From positions 62,001-126,000 of the forward strand of contig JOGW01000017.1 of assembly GCA_000721375.1 (NCBI GenBank): a stretch of 64,000 bases of DNA, read 5' to 3'. The notes under the pieces are model-generated. The model did no database searches, was not told the DNA's origin, and was given only the letters and a program-made list of their open reading frames with translations. The translations under genes were made by a program, and so were the position numbers. Source of the stretch: Streptomyces sp. NRRL B-3428 (GTDB taxonomy: Bacteria; Actinomycetota; Actinomycetes; Streptomycetales; Streptomycetaceae). This document shows positions 42,589 through 51,040 of the stretch, one piece after another. How positions within the stretch are numbered: the stretch's first letter is position 1; each line of letters begins with the position of its first letter.

Positions 42589-44031
42589 TCAGTGGTGGCC
42601 CGCACCCTCCGCCGCCTTGCGCGGCAGCAGGCGCAGCGCCGGCAGACAGACCGCGGTGATCGCGAGGACCACGATCAGGCTGATGGTCATGGCGTGGGTC
42701 GAGCCGTCCGGGACGAAGTGGAAGTAGACCGTGGTCACGGTGGCGGAGCCGATGCCGTTGGCGAGCTGCTGGATCGCGGTGAGCGAGCCGCTCGCGCTGC
42801 CGGCCTCGTCGGGGTCGATGTCGCCGAGGGCGATGTCGAAGATCGAGCCGAAGCAGGCGCCCATGCCGAGTCCGGTGAGGAAGACGGCGGGGGCCAGGGC
42901 CCACAGCGAGACGGACAGACCCGAGGTGAGGACGAGCGCGAGCAGATAGCCGGCGCCGGCCATGGTCAGGAGCATGCCGATCAGGACGAGCGTGCGGCCG
43001 AGCTTCGAGGCCAGGGCCATGCCCGCGCCGGCCGCGACGATGATGCCGAGGGTCAGCGGCAGCATGCCGAGCGCGGTGTCACCGGGGCTGGCGTGCAGCG
43101 CCTGCTGCAGGAAGAGCGAGATGACGTACGTCAGACCGCTGGTCACCGCGAAGAAGAGCAGGCCGACGAAGAGGCCCGAGGTGAAGCCCTTGTTCTTGAG
43201 GAGCGAGGGCTTGATCAGGGGGTCGGCGGCGGTGCGCTGACGGTGGGCGAAGAGACCGAGGAAGGCCACGCCGACCGCGAGTGAGCCGAGGGACAGGGCG
43301 GACCAGCCGTACGTGGAGCCCTCGATCAGGCCGAACATCAAGCCGAACATGGTGACGGCGAGCAGACCTGCGCCCTTGCCGTCGACGGTGGTGGCGTGGT
43401 CTGCGGATACATCGTCCCTGGGCAGCAGCCGGGTCGCGGCGAACAGGCCGATGACACCGAGCACCAGGTTGATCAGGAAGACCGGCCGCCAGGACAGACC
43501 GCCGAAGTCGGCGTCGATGACGAAGCCGGCCAGGACCGGGCCGCCGATCGTGGCGAGGCCGAGGAGCGGGCCGAAGAGGTTGAAGGCCTTGCGCAGCATG
43601 TCGCGGGGGAAGGTCTTGGTCATGATCGCCATGCCCTGCGGGATCAGGAGCGCGCCGAACGCCCCCTGAACGGCGCGGGCGACCACGAGCAGCGCCGGAT
43701 CGGGCGATAGACCGGCGACGGCGGAGGCCGCGGTGAAGCCGGCCATGCCGATCAGGAAGAGCCGGCGCTGGCCGAACTTGTCGCCGAGCCGGCCGCCGAC
43801 CACGAGCAGGACGCCCATCGCCAGGGCGTAGGCGGAGCCGAGCCACTTGATCAGGGATTCGCCGCCGCCGATGTCGTTCACGATCGTCGGCGCCGCGATG
43901 TTGGTGACCGTCGCGTCGATCATGTCGAGCGCGTCGGCCAGCAGGACCAGGCCAAGGATCAGCCACAGGGCCGTACGAGAGAGGGAGGCCGCCGTCCTGG
44001 GCGGCTCGGTGAGAGCTGTCGTCGCAGTCAT
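42589..44031 (-). CDS. MFS transporter, DHA2 (14-TMS) drug exporter type
   Basis: 480 residues with about 14 membrane segments, the MFS loop motif GGRLGDKFGQRRLFLIG between TM2 and TM3, motif B in VVARAVQGAFGALLIPQGMAI, and the exporter motif C region LLGLATIGGPVLAGFVID. Divergent from the TetR gene, so it is the natural target of that repressor. Substrate unknown; drug or metabolite efflux. Confidence 0.93.
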   Translation of the reverse strand: MTATTALTEPPRTAASLSRTALWLILGLVLLADALDMIDATVTNIAAPTIVNDIGGGESLIKWLGSAYALAMGVLLVVGGRLGDKFGQRRLFLIGMAGFTAASAVAGLSPDPALLVVARAVQGAFGALLIPQGMAIMTKTFPRDMLRKAFNLFGPLLGLATIGGPVLAGFVIDADFGGLSWRPVFLINLVLGVIGLFAATRLLPRDDVSADHATTVDGKGAGLLAVTMFGLMFGLIEGSTYGWSALSLGSLAVGVAFLGLFAHRQRTAADPLIKPSLLKNKGFTSGLFVGLLFFAVTSGLTYVISLFLQQALHASPGDTALGMLPLTLGIIVAAGAGMALASKLGRTLVLIGMLLTMAGAGYLLALVLTSGLSVSLWALAPAVFLTGLGMGACFGSIFDIALGDIDPDEAGSASGSLTAIQQLANGIGSATVTTVYFHFVPDGSTHAMTISLIVVLAITAVCLPALRLLPRKAAEGAGHH

Positions 44032-44156
44032 GGCGAGCTCCTCGGGTCGAAGGGAACGACCAGGATCGGCCGCACCTTCAGAAAACCACAGCCGATACGA
44101 AACCGCAATCGCTACAGTTTTTTAGTCATTACGAGAACGTGGTCGCTCCGATAGGC

Positions 44157-44201
44157 TGGACGCATGACGGAAACCGTGGACGTGGACGCATGACGGAGAC
44201 C
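44157..44201 (+). repeat. Duplicated start region giving a 9-codon leader ORF before tetR
   Basis: A 19-nt unit (TGGACGCATGACGGARACC) occurs at 44157-44175 and 44183-44201, 26 bp apart with one difference. The first ATG (44164) opens a leader peptide MTETVDVDA whose TGA overlaps the TetR ATG (ATGA at 44190), so a coupled leader peptide or an old duplication of the start is present. Confidence 0.65.
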
Positions 44202-44774
44202 AAGGAGCCCGGCCGCCGCGAGCGCAAGAAGGCGGCGACGCGTAAGGCGCTGTCCGATGCGGCCCTGGAGCTGTTTCTGGAGCGGGGCTTCGAGAAGGTG
44301 ACCGTCGCGCAGATCGCCGAGCGCGCCGACACCGCCGTGACCACGCTGTTCGCGCACTTCCCCGGCGGCAAAGAGGCCCTGATCCTCGGCGACGGCAGCG
44401 AGCGGGCGGCCTCCCTTGCGGCGGCGGTGCGCGAGCGGGGCGAGGGCGAGTCGGTGATCGACGCCCTTGAGCGGTTCTTCGCCGGGCGCGGGATCTTCTC
44501 CGAGGATCAGGACCAGACGTATCGCAAGCAGGTGGCGTTCGTGGCGAACACCCCCAAGCTGCGGGCCTACGCACGGCAGTTGTGGGTCTCGTGCGAGGAA
44601 TCGCTCGCGCAGGTCATCGCCGAGGAGACCGGCAGGGCCGAGGACGATCTCTCACTGCGCGTGCTCGCCCGCTACGTACTGGAGATCCCGGACCTGGCCT
44701 CGCTCGAACCGGACCCGCGCCGCTCGCTCGACACGGTCTTCGAGCATCTGCGGCGCGGGTGGCCCGGCGTGTAG
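44190..44774 (+). CDS. TetR-family transcriptional regulator
   Basis: 194 residues. The N-terminal helix-turn-helix is standard (RERKKAATRKALSDAALELFLERGFEKVTVAQIAERADTAVTTLFAHFPGGK, in part, residues 10-58). The ligand-binding helices follow and end in PDPRRSLDTVFEHLRRGW. Divergent from one DHA2 exporter gene and 6 bp from the convergent stop of another, which suggests control of the first. ATG 44190 lacks a strong ribosome site of its own and may be reached by coupling from a 9-codon leader ORF. Confidence 0.92.
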   Translation: MTETKEPGRRERKKAATRKALSDAALELFLERGFEKVTVAQIAERADTAVTTLFAHFPGGKEALILGDGSERAASLAAAVRERGEGESVIDALERFFAGRGIFSEDQDQTYRKQVAFVANTPKLRAYARQLWVSCEESLAQVIAEETGRAEDDLSLRVLARYVLEIPDLASLEPDPRRSLDTVFEHLRRGWPGV

Positions 44775-44780
44775 TCGCCG

Positions 44781-46277
44781 TCAGCTCGCGACGCTCGGCT
44801 TCCGCAGGAAGAGGGCGGCGAGCACCGAACCGGCAAGCACCAGAAGCGAGTTGACGAGAATCGCGAAGGTCACCCCGGAGAGGACCGCCTCGGAGCCGGT
44901 CGGGCCGGTGGCGCCCATCCGCGCGGTGACCAGCGCACTCATCACCGGGATGCCGAGCGTGATGCCCACCTGCTGGGTCATGGTGGCGAGCCCGGCGGCC
45001 AGGCCCTGCTCCGCGTCGGGCAGGCCCGAGGTGGCGGTGACCATGAAGCCGACGATCACGAGCATGTTGCCCACGCCGCCCACGAACGTGGCCGCGAGCA
45101 GCAGCCAGATCCAGCCGCCGGACGCGCCGAGTGCGACGAGGGACGCGGTGGCGAGGGCCTGGACCACACCCCCGTACACGATCGTGCGCAGGTTGCCGTA
45201 ACGCCCCACGAAGCGTCCGCCGAGCGTGCCGCCGAGCACCGTCCCGACGCCGAGGACGCCGAAGGCGAGGCCGGTGGACAGGGCCGAGTAGCCGAGGACT
45301 TCCTGCAGATAGAGCGTGAGCAGGAAGACGAGGGAGGTCTCGGTGACGAAGGCGATCAGGCCCGCGGTGTTGCCCCAGATCACGGTGCGCCGCTTGAGGA
45401 TCGACACGGGGACGAGGGGCGCCGCGGCCCGGCGCTCCACGAACCAGAAGCCGACGAGCAGCGCCAGGCCCGCGGCGAGCGCGAGCAGGGTGGTGGGCTC
45501 GGTCCAGCCGGTCTCACCGGCCTGCGTCAGTCCGTAGACGAGAGCGAGCAGTCCCCCGGTGACGGCGATGGCGCCGGGAAGGTCCAGGCGCGGGCGTGCG
45601 GCCGAGGGGGTCCCCCCTGCTCGAGCGGAGCCGAGAGCTCGGGGGCGGGACTCGGTGATCACGGACGGGGCGAGGGCGAGGACGAGCAGGGCCACGGGGA
45701 CGTTGACGAAGAACGCCCAGCGCCAGGAGAGCAGTTCGGTGAGCAGTCCGCCGAGGATCGCGCCGGCGGTGAACCCGGCCGACATCAGGGCGCCGTTGAG
45801 GCCCAACGCCCGTTCCCTGAGCGGGCCTTCCTTGAAGGCCGTGGTCAGGAGCGAGAGTCCGGCCGGGGTGACGGCGGCGGTGGCGAGGCCCTGCAGGACG
45901 CGGGCGACGAGCAGCACTTCGGGCGATCCCGCGAAGCCGCCGAGCGCGGAGGAGGCGGCGAGCAGGGCCATGCCGCCGAGGAAGAGGCGCTTGCGGCCGA
46001 AGAGGTCCGCGATCCGCCCGAACAGGAGGGTGAACCCGGCGGCGGCGAGCGCGAACGAGGTCGCGATCCACTGCAGATGGGAGAGCGAGAAGCCCAGGCC
46101 CTCGCCGACGACCGGCAGGGCGACGTTCAGGATCGAGAAGTCCACGGCGATCATGAACTGCGCGCCGAGGAGGAGGGTGAGGACGAGCTTCTGCCGTCCT
46201 GTCATGCGGAGTTGAGGATCTTCGTTACGGGTGGTTGTCCCCGGCGCGGTGGCCGGGGACTCGGTGACGGTGGACAT
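44781..46277 (-). CDS. MFS transporter, DHA2 (14-TMS) type
   Basis: 498 residues with about 14 membrane segments: MIAVDFSILNVALPVVGEGLG, FGRIADLFGRKRLFLGGM, VARVLQGLATAAVTPAGLSLL. A drug or metabolite exporter. In the loop after TM6, residues RALGSARAGGTPS are encoded by a Streptomyces-wide palindromic repeat (45606-45645) inserted in frame. I start at ATG 46277 because AGGGGG lies 9 nt before it; an ATG at 46286 touches that site. A dyad at 46292-46315 overlaps the promoter region. Confidence 0.92.
   Translation of the reverse strand: MSTVTESPATAPGTTTRNEDPQLRMTGRQKLVLTLLLGAQFMIAVDFSILNVALPVVGEGLGFSLSHLQWIATSFALAAAGFTLLFGRIADLFGRKRLFLGGMALLAASSALGGFAGSPEVLLVARVLQGLATAAVTPAGLSLLTTAFKEGPLRERALGLNGALMSAGFTAGAILGGLLTELLSWRWAFFVNVPVALLVLALAPSVITESRPRALGSARAGGTPSAARPRLDLPGAIAVTGGLLALVYGLTQAGETGWTEPTTLLALAAGLALLVGFWFVERRAAAPLVPVSILKRRTVIWGNTAGLIAFVTETSLVFLLTLYLQEVLGYSALSTGLAFGVLGVGTVLGGTLGGRFVGRYGNLRTIVYGGVVQALATASLVALGASGGWIWLLLAATFVGGVGNMLVIVGFMVTATSGLPDAEQGLAAGLATMTQQVGITLGIPVMSALVTARMGATGPTGSEAVLSGVTFAILVNSLLVLAGSVLAALFLRKPSVAS
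45606..45645. repeat. Streptomyces dispersed palindromic repeat inside an MFS gene
   Basis: The element contains GGGGGTCCCCCC, then CTCGAGC...GCCGAGAGCTCGGGGG, a palindromic unit I recognise as recurrent in Streptomyces intergenic DNA. Here it lies within a coding sequence and keeps the reading frame. Confidence 0.7.
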
Positions 46278-46291
46278 GGCGGGCATCCCCC

Positions 46292-46315
46292 TAAACGGTT
46301 CACGCGGTCCGTTAA
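46292..46315. promoter_or_regulatory. Dyad upstream of the MFS gene
   Basis: TAAACGG-N10-CCGTTAA (6 of 7 arm positions paired), 15-38 nt before the MFS start codon. Looks like a TetR- or MarR-type operator. No matching copy occurs before the nearby TetR gene, so the regulator is unclear. Confidence 0.45.
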
Positions 46316-46368
46316 GTGATGCCGGAACCGTAGCAGAGGATCCCGCTCTAATGGAACTTCAGAACCTT

Positions 46369-46989
46369 TTAGGTGAGCATGGCCACCGCCAGTCCCGCGA
46401 TCAGCGCACTCGACGCCACCGCCGTCACCAGCCGCCCCCGCCGCCCGGTCAGCACCCGGCCGAGCAGCGCTCCCCCGCCGGCCAGCAGCAGCTGCCAGCT
46501 GGCGGAGGCGAGGAAGGCGGCGAGCACGAAGACCGTCTGCTCCAGTCCCCCGGACGGTGTGCCGGAGCCCGAGCCGAGGACCAGCGCGGTGAAGTAGACG
46601 ACGGTCACCGGGTTGAGCAGGGTGATGCCGAGGAGGCTCAAGTAGGCGCGGATCGGGGTGAGTTCGCGCACCTCGCGACCGGCCGAGGCCGTACCCCGGT
46701 ACTGGCGGATCGCGGTGAGAGTCCCCCGTACGGCCATGGCCAGCAGGACCACGGCCGAGGCCCAGCGCAGCGGGCCGGTCACCGAGGCGAGCAGGGGCGC
46801 GAGTGCGCTGCCGCCGAGTGCGGCGATCAGGGCGTAGAGGCCGTCGGCACTGGCCACACCGAGTGCGGCCGAGGCTCCGGTGCGCAGGGATGTGCGGGCG
46901 GTGAGGGCTACGAGATAGGTCGCGACGGCGCCGACCGGGATGGCGATGCCATAACCGGCGAGCAGTCCGGCGACCGCTGCCGCCGTCAT
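46369..46989 (-). CDS. LysE-family exporter
   Basis: 206 residues, six membrane segments in the LysE/RhtB layout: AGYGIAIPVGAVATYLVAL, SAALGVASADGLYALIA with the conserved Gly/Asp, and LLGITLLNPVTVVYFTALV. Exports amino acids or similar small molecules; substrate unknown. I prefer ATG 46989 because it begins at the first membrane segment; ATG 47013 is possible. GGAGG lies 16 nt before 46989, rather far. Same strand as the MFS gene, 91 nt apart. Confidence 0.88.
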   Translation of the reverse strand: MTAAAVAGLLAGYGIAIPVGAVATYLVALTARTSLRTGASAALGVASADGLYALIAALGGSALAPLLASVTGPLRWASAVVLLAMAVRGTLTAIRQYRGTASAGREVRELTPIRAYLSLLGITLLNPVTVVYFTALVLGSGSGTPSGGLEQTVFVLAAFLASASWQLLLAGGGALLGRVLTGRRGRLVTAVASSALIAGLAVAMLT

Positions 46990-47130
46990 GCGAGCGGCAG
47001 TTCGAGCCTCCATGGACGGCCGGGCTGCTGCTGCGCGCGCACCGGGGAGGTGGCGTCGGACAGCAACAGGGCGGCGGTGTGAAGGGTCGTCATGCCGGGA
47101 TCATGGCGAGCGGGCAGCGACGGCGGCAAC

Positions 47131-48066
47131 TCAATTTCCGAGCCCCTGACCCCGGGGATTTTCGAGCCCCTGCACTCCCCCGAGCTTGTCCGGATTGACC
47201 TGGAACCGCAGATCACTCAGCAGCCCCTCGTCCGTCACCTCGTAGGACAGCGTGCCGATGGTGACCCCTTCGAGGGTGAACACAAGGCCGAGCTCGCCGT
47301 TGATGACGGCCGGGGTCGTGACCATGGCGGCGTAGTCCGGCTTGGCCAGCACACCGAGCACCCAGCGGGCGACCGCGTCCGCGCCGTGCAGTGGGCGGCG
47401 GGCCGCGGTGACCTTGCCGCCGCCGTCCGACCAGCAGGTGACGTCGGGGGCGAGCAGCTCCATCATCCCGGTCAGATCGCCGCCGGAAGCGGCCTCCAGG
47501 AACAGCCGGGTGACCCGTTCGCGCTCGGCGCCGTCCGCCTCGTACCGCGGCCTGCGCGCCTGGACATGGGAGCGGGCGCGGTGGGCGGTCTGGCGTACGG
47601 ACTGCTCGGACCTGTCGAGGGTCTCGGCGATCTCCGCGTACGAGTAGCCGAAGACCTCACGGAGGACGAACACCGCGCGCTCCACCGGCCCGAGGGTTTC
47701 GAGCACCACCAGCATCGCCATGGAGACGGACTCGGCCATCTCTGCCTCCTCGGCGACATCAGGGGTGGTGAGCAGCGGTTCGGGCAGCCAGGGGCCGACA
47801 TAGGTCTCGCGGGTGGCGCGGGCCGAAGTGAGCCTGGTCAGGCAGAGGTTGGTGACGGAGCGGACGAGATACGCACGCGGGTTGGCCACATCGGAGCGGT
47901 CCGTCTTCGACCAGCTCAGCCAGGTGTCCTGGAGGATGTCCTCGGCGTCGGCGACGCTGCCGAGGAGCCGGTAGGCGGTGGCGAAGAGCAGACGGCGGTG
48001 TTCGAGGAACGGGTCCGCGGGCCCCTCGGTGACAGGGTCGGCGGCGGTGGCGCGATCATCCGGCAT
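47131..48066 (-). CDS. sigJ: ECF41-type RNA polymerase sigma factor (SigJ-like)
   Basis: 311 residues: sigma region 2 (FATAYRLLGSVADAEDILQDTWLSW) and region 4 (ALREVFGYSYAEIAETL-type helix-turn-helix), then a fused ~110-residue SnoaL-like domain. Hallmarks of group ECF41 are present: WLPEPL in the linker and DGGGK in the C-terminal domain. In this group the fused domain regulates the sigma factor directly, without a separate anti-sigma protein. The gene follows its oxidoreductase partner by 42 nt. The gene name is given by similarity. Confidence 0.9.
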   Translation of the reverse strand: MPDDRATAADPVTEGPADPFLEHRRLLFATAYRLLGSVADAEDILQDTWLSWSKTDRSDVANPRAYLVRSVTNLCLTRLTSARATRETYVGPWLPEPLLTTPDVAEEAEMAESVSMAMLVVLETLGPVERAVFVLREVFGYSYAEIAETLDRSEQSVRQTAHRARSHVQARRPRYEADGAERERVTRLFLEAASGGDLTGMMELLAPDVTCWSDGGGKVTAARRPLHGADAVARWVLGVLAKPDYAAMVTTPAVINGELGLVFTLEGVTIGTLSYEVTDEGLLSDLRFQVNPDKLGGVQGLENPRGQGLGN

Positions 48067-48108
48067 CGCGCCACCTTCGCAGTCGACTGGGGGCTCGTTC
48101 AAGACAGT

Positions 48109-49287
48109 TCACACCTTCGTCGAGCGTCCGCCGTGCGGCCAGACCGCCGCACCCGCGAGCTTCTTGGTGAGCCGGTAGGTCTGCACCGGGCTGCCGCTGA
48201 CCGTCTCCTTGTAGAACACGGCGCTGCGGCCCTTGAGATACATCCGCCGAGGTGTCTCGTCGGGCCGGGTGAACTGGATGACCGCGTCCTTGCGGCCGAG
48301 GCTCACCGGCTGGTGGACGTAGCCGAAGCGGAACGGCTTGACCTGCTTGCCCCGCAGCCGTCGCGCGATGGCGTCCGCGGTGTACGCGGCCGTCGGAATC
48401 CCCGACTGGCAGGTGCCGTGCAGTGTGCCCCAGGCCTGCTCGACGCGGGCCGCGTCCCCGATCGCGTGGATCTCGGGGTGCGAAACGGAACGCAGCGTGG
48501 CGTCCACCAGGATCCGCCCGGCCTCGTCCACGGCGATCCTCGACTCGGCGGCGAGCCGCGGGACCCGTACACCGGCGGTCCACAACGTGGCGTCGGAGTC
48601 GAGGAGTTCACCGTCCGCGAGCTCGACCGCGGCGGGCAGCACCTTCTCGACCGTCACACCCGAGCGGACGGTGACGCCGAGCCGCTCAAGACCGGCGAGC
48701 AGATACGCCTGCGCCTTCGCGCCCATCATCGAACCGGGCACCTCGCGGCTGAGCAGCGTGACATCCAGACCGGGGTGCGCCTCGGCGATCTCGGCGGCGG
48801 CCTCGACGCCGGTGAGCCCGCCGCCGCTGACGGTCACCGCGCCGCCCCGCACAGCCAGCCGGGCGAGGTCCTGGGACATCCGGCGCGCGGTGCGCGGGTC
48901 GTTGAGGGTGTACGCGTGCTCGGCGACGCCCGGCACAAGACCGGTGTCGGTGGAGCTGCCGAGTGCGTAGACGAGGGTGTCGTACGCGAGGGGCTCGTCG
49001 ATCCCGGAGACCGAGACCTCGCGGGCCTCGACGTCGATCTCCGTGGCCCAGCCCTCGGCGAACTCGATCCCCGTACCGTCGAGCAGCTCGGCGATCCGTA
49101 CGTCCGCGAGCTCCTGACCCGCGGCGATCTGGTGCATCCTGAGCCGCTCGGTGAACCGGGGCGAGGGGTTGACCAGGGTGATCCGCGTACCCGGGGTCCG
49201 GCGGGTGCGGTGGGCGAGCCGGACCGCGGTCATCATGCCGGTGTAGCCGGCGCCGAGTACGAGGACGCGGTGTTCGATGGCGCTCAT
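48109..49287 (-). CDS. FAD/NAD(P)-dependent oxidoreductase (NDH-2-like), ECF41 partner
   Basis: 392 residues of the pyridine nucleotide-disulfide oxidoreductase superfamily: FAD site VLVLGAGYTGMMTAVRLA, second dinucleotide site VTVSGGGLTGVEAAAEIAE, and the FAD-closing motif HAIGDAARV. No redox-active CxxxxC pair, so it resembles type II NADH dehydrogenases or ferredoxin reductases. ECF41 sigma genes almost always neighbour such an oxidoreductase, carboxymuconolactone decarboxylase or epimerase, and activate it. AAGGAG precedes ATG 49287. Confidence 0.9.
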   Translation of the reverse strand: MSAIEHRVLVLGAGYTGMMTAVRLAHRTRRTPGTRITLVNPSPRFTERLRMHQIAAGQELADVRIAELLDGTGIEFAEGWATEIDVEAREVSVSGIDEPLAYDTLVYALGSSTDTGLVPGVAEHAYTLNDPRTARRMSQDLARLAVRGGAVTVSGGGLTGVEAAAEIAEAHPGLDVTLLSREVPGSMMGAKAQAYLLAGLERLGVTVRSGVTVEKVLPAAVELADGELLDSDATLWTAGVRVPRLAAESRIAVDEAGRILVDATLRSVSHPEIHAIGDAARVEQAWGTLHGTCQSGIPTAAYTADAIARRLRGKQVKPFRFGYVHQPVSLGRKDAVIQFTRPDETPRRMYLKGRSAVFYKETVSGSPVQTYRLTKKLAGAAVWPHGGRSTKV

Positions 49288-49316
49288 GGCTGGCTCCTTC
49301 GTGGTCTGTTTCCGTT

Positions 49317-49347
49317 GCGGTGTCGTCCATGGGACTGACGACACCGC
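49317..49347. promoter_or_regulatory. 11-bp inverted repeat in the oxidoreductase leader
   Basis: Perfect arms GCGGTGTCGTC (49317-49327) and GACGACACCGC (49337-49347) with a 9-nt spacer, 30-60 nt before the oxidoreductase start. On the minus strand TGTCACA (49353-49359) lies just upstream and CGTC (49337-49340) is inside the right arm, which recalls the two ECF41 promoter boxes, although only 12 nt separate them. Confidence 0.55.
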
Positions 49348-49365
49348 CCGGATGTGACAGGAGCT

Positions 49366-49385
49366 TGTGTGAGCCGGGTCACACA
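49366..49385. promoter_or_regulatory. TGTGTGA-N6-TCACACA dyad between two genes
   Basis: Perfect 7-bp arms around a 6-nt spacer, just behind the hydrolase stop at 49390 and upstream of the oxidoreductase promoter boxes. CRP/FNR-like in form, but it may equally be a weak terminator hairpin for the hydrolase gene. Confidence 0.4.
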
Positions 49386-49389
49386 GGGT

Positions 49390-50922
49390 TCAGCAGCGCT
49401 TTCCGTCCTCCGGCACCTTGCCCTCGATGAGGTAGCGGTTGATCGCCGTATCGATGCAGTCGCTGCCGCGCCCGTACGCCGTGTGCCCGTCGCCGTCGTA
49501 GGTGAGCAGCGTGCCGGTCGCCAGCTGATCCGCCAGGGACTCGGCCCACTTGTACGGGGTGGCCGGGTCGCGGATCGTACCGACGACCAGGATCGGTGCG
49601 GCGCCCTCCGCCTCGATGCGGTGGGCCTCGCCGGTGGCCTTCACCGGCCAGTACGCGCAGGTCAGACCCGCCCAGGCGAGCCCTTCACCGAACACCGGCG
49701 AAGCCTTCTCGAAGTCGGGCAGCGCCTTGTCGACACCGTCCGGGTCCTTGAACGCGGCGGGCAGATCGAGGCAGTTGACGGCGGCGTTCGCGAACATGAT
49801 GTTCCCGTACTTCCCGTCGGGCGCCCGCTCGTAGTAGCTGTCCGCGAGCAGCAGCAGACCGGAGCCGTCGTTCTCCTTCATCGCGGCCGTGAGCCCGTCG
49901 CGCAGCTGGGGCCAGGCGCCCTCGTCGTACATCGCGGCGATCACTCCGGTGGTCGCGAGCGACTCGCCCAGCTCGCGGTCGCCGGCGGGCACCGGCTTCT
50001 TGTCCAACTCCTCGAAGAAGGCGGAGAGTCGGCGCCCGGCGTCCTCGACGCTCGCCGTGCCCAGCGGGCAGTCGCTCTGCTTGACGCAGTCCTTGGCGAA
50101 GGACTGGAACGCCGTCTCGAAGCCGCCGGTCTGGTCGAGGTTCATCCGCTCGGCGGGCAGGGACGGGTCCATCGCGCCGTCGAGGACGAGCCGGCCGGTC
50201 TTGTCCGGGAAGAGTTCGGCGTACGTCGCGCCGAGGAAGGTGCCGTACGAGGCACCGACGTAGTACAGCTTCTCGTCGCCGAGCACCCCGCGCAGAAGGT
50301 CCATGTCGCGGGCGGCCTCGACGGTGGAGACATGGGGCAGCACCTCGGCCGAGCGCTTCTCACAGCCCTCGGAGAACTCCTTGTAGGCGTCCACCAGTTG
50401 CCCCTGCTCGCGACTGTCGTCCGGAGTGACGTCCGTCTGCGTGTACGCGTCCATCTCCTTGTCGCCGAGGCACTCGACGGGCTCGCTGCGGGCCACACCG
50501 CGCGGATCCATGCCGACCATGTCGTAGCGGGCACGGACGGGGGCGGGGTAGGCGAGCGCCGCGTACGCCTGGAGGTACTCGATCGCCGAGCCGCCCGGAC
50601 CACCCGGGTTGACCATCAGCGAGCCGATCCGCTTGCCGGGGCCCGTGGCCTTCTTGCGGGAGACGGCCAGCTTGATCGCCTCGCCGTCCGGCTTCGCATA
50701 GTCGAGGGGCGCCTTGAGCGTGGCGCACTCGAACCCGGGGACACCGCACTCGCGCCACTTCAACTGCTGCGCGTAGTACGACTTGAGTGCGTCCTGGGCC
50801 GTGGAGTCGAGGGACGACCGGGCCGAAGGGTCGGGCGAACTCCCCTCGGTGCAGCCGGAGATGAGCAGCCCCGCCGAGAGCAGGGCGGCGGCGGTACGGG
50901 CGAGGGGGGCCTTGGTGCGCAT
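49390..50922 (-). CDS. Secreted alpha/beta-hydrolase lipoprotein (tripeptidyl aminopeptidase-like)
   Basis: 510 residues. Signal peptide with lipobox ISGC, then an alpha/beta-hydrolase of the Streptomyces SlpD/TAP group: oxyanion region VNPGGPGGSA, nucleophile elbow GASYGTFLG, and the C-terminal TAP-like part ending near the catalytic His (YDGDGHTAYGRGSDC). Cys pairs (ECGVPGFEC, DCVKQSDC, SDC/RC) suggest disulfides outside the cell. Cuts N-terminal peptides from extracellular proteins, by family. Stands alone. Confidence 0.9.
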   Translation of the reverse strand: MRTKAPLARTAAALLSAGLLISGCTEGSSPDPSARSSLDSTAQDALKSYYAQQLKWRECGVPGFECATLKAPLDYAKPDGEAIKLAVSRKKATGPGKRIGSLMVNPGGPGGSAIEYLQAYAALAYPAPVRARYDMVGMDPRGVARSEPVECLGDKEMDAYTQTDVTPDDSREQGQLVDAYKEFSEGCEKRSAEVLPHVSTVEAARDMDLLRGVLGDEKLYYVGASYGTFLGATYAELFPDKTGRLVLDGAMDPSLPAERMNLDQTGGFETAFQSFAKDCVKQSDCPLGTASVEDAGRRLSAFFEELDKKPVPAGDRELGESLATTGVIAAMYDEGAWPQLRDGLTAAMKENDGSGLLLLADSYYERAPDGKYGNIMFANAAVNCLDLPAAFKDPDGVDKALPDFEKASPVFGEGLAWAGLTCAYWPVKATGEAHRIEAEGAAPILVVGTIRDPATPYKWAESLADQLATGTLLTYDGDGHTAYGRGSDCIDTAINRYLIEGKVPEDGKRC

Positions 50923-50990
50923 CCACCGAGGGTAACGGGGCGGTAGCGCTGTGCAATTGCCCCGCCTCGTACGAGTGAAGGCCGCCCCTG

Positions 50991-51040
50991 GGTACGGGAA
51001 CTCAGCCCGCCCGCGAGGTACGGGGACTCAGCCCGCCCGC
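50991..51040. repeat. Tandem duplication across the holB stop codon
   Basis: A 24-nt unit (GGTACGGRACTCAGCCCGCC...) occurs at 50991-51014 and 51017-51040 with one difference. The second copy contains the last holB codons and its stop, and the first repeats them just downstream. Confidence 0.75.
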
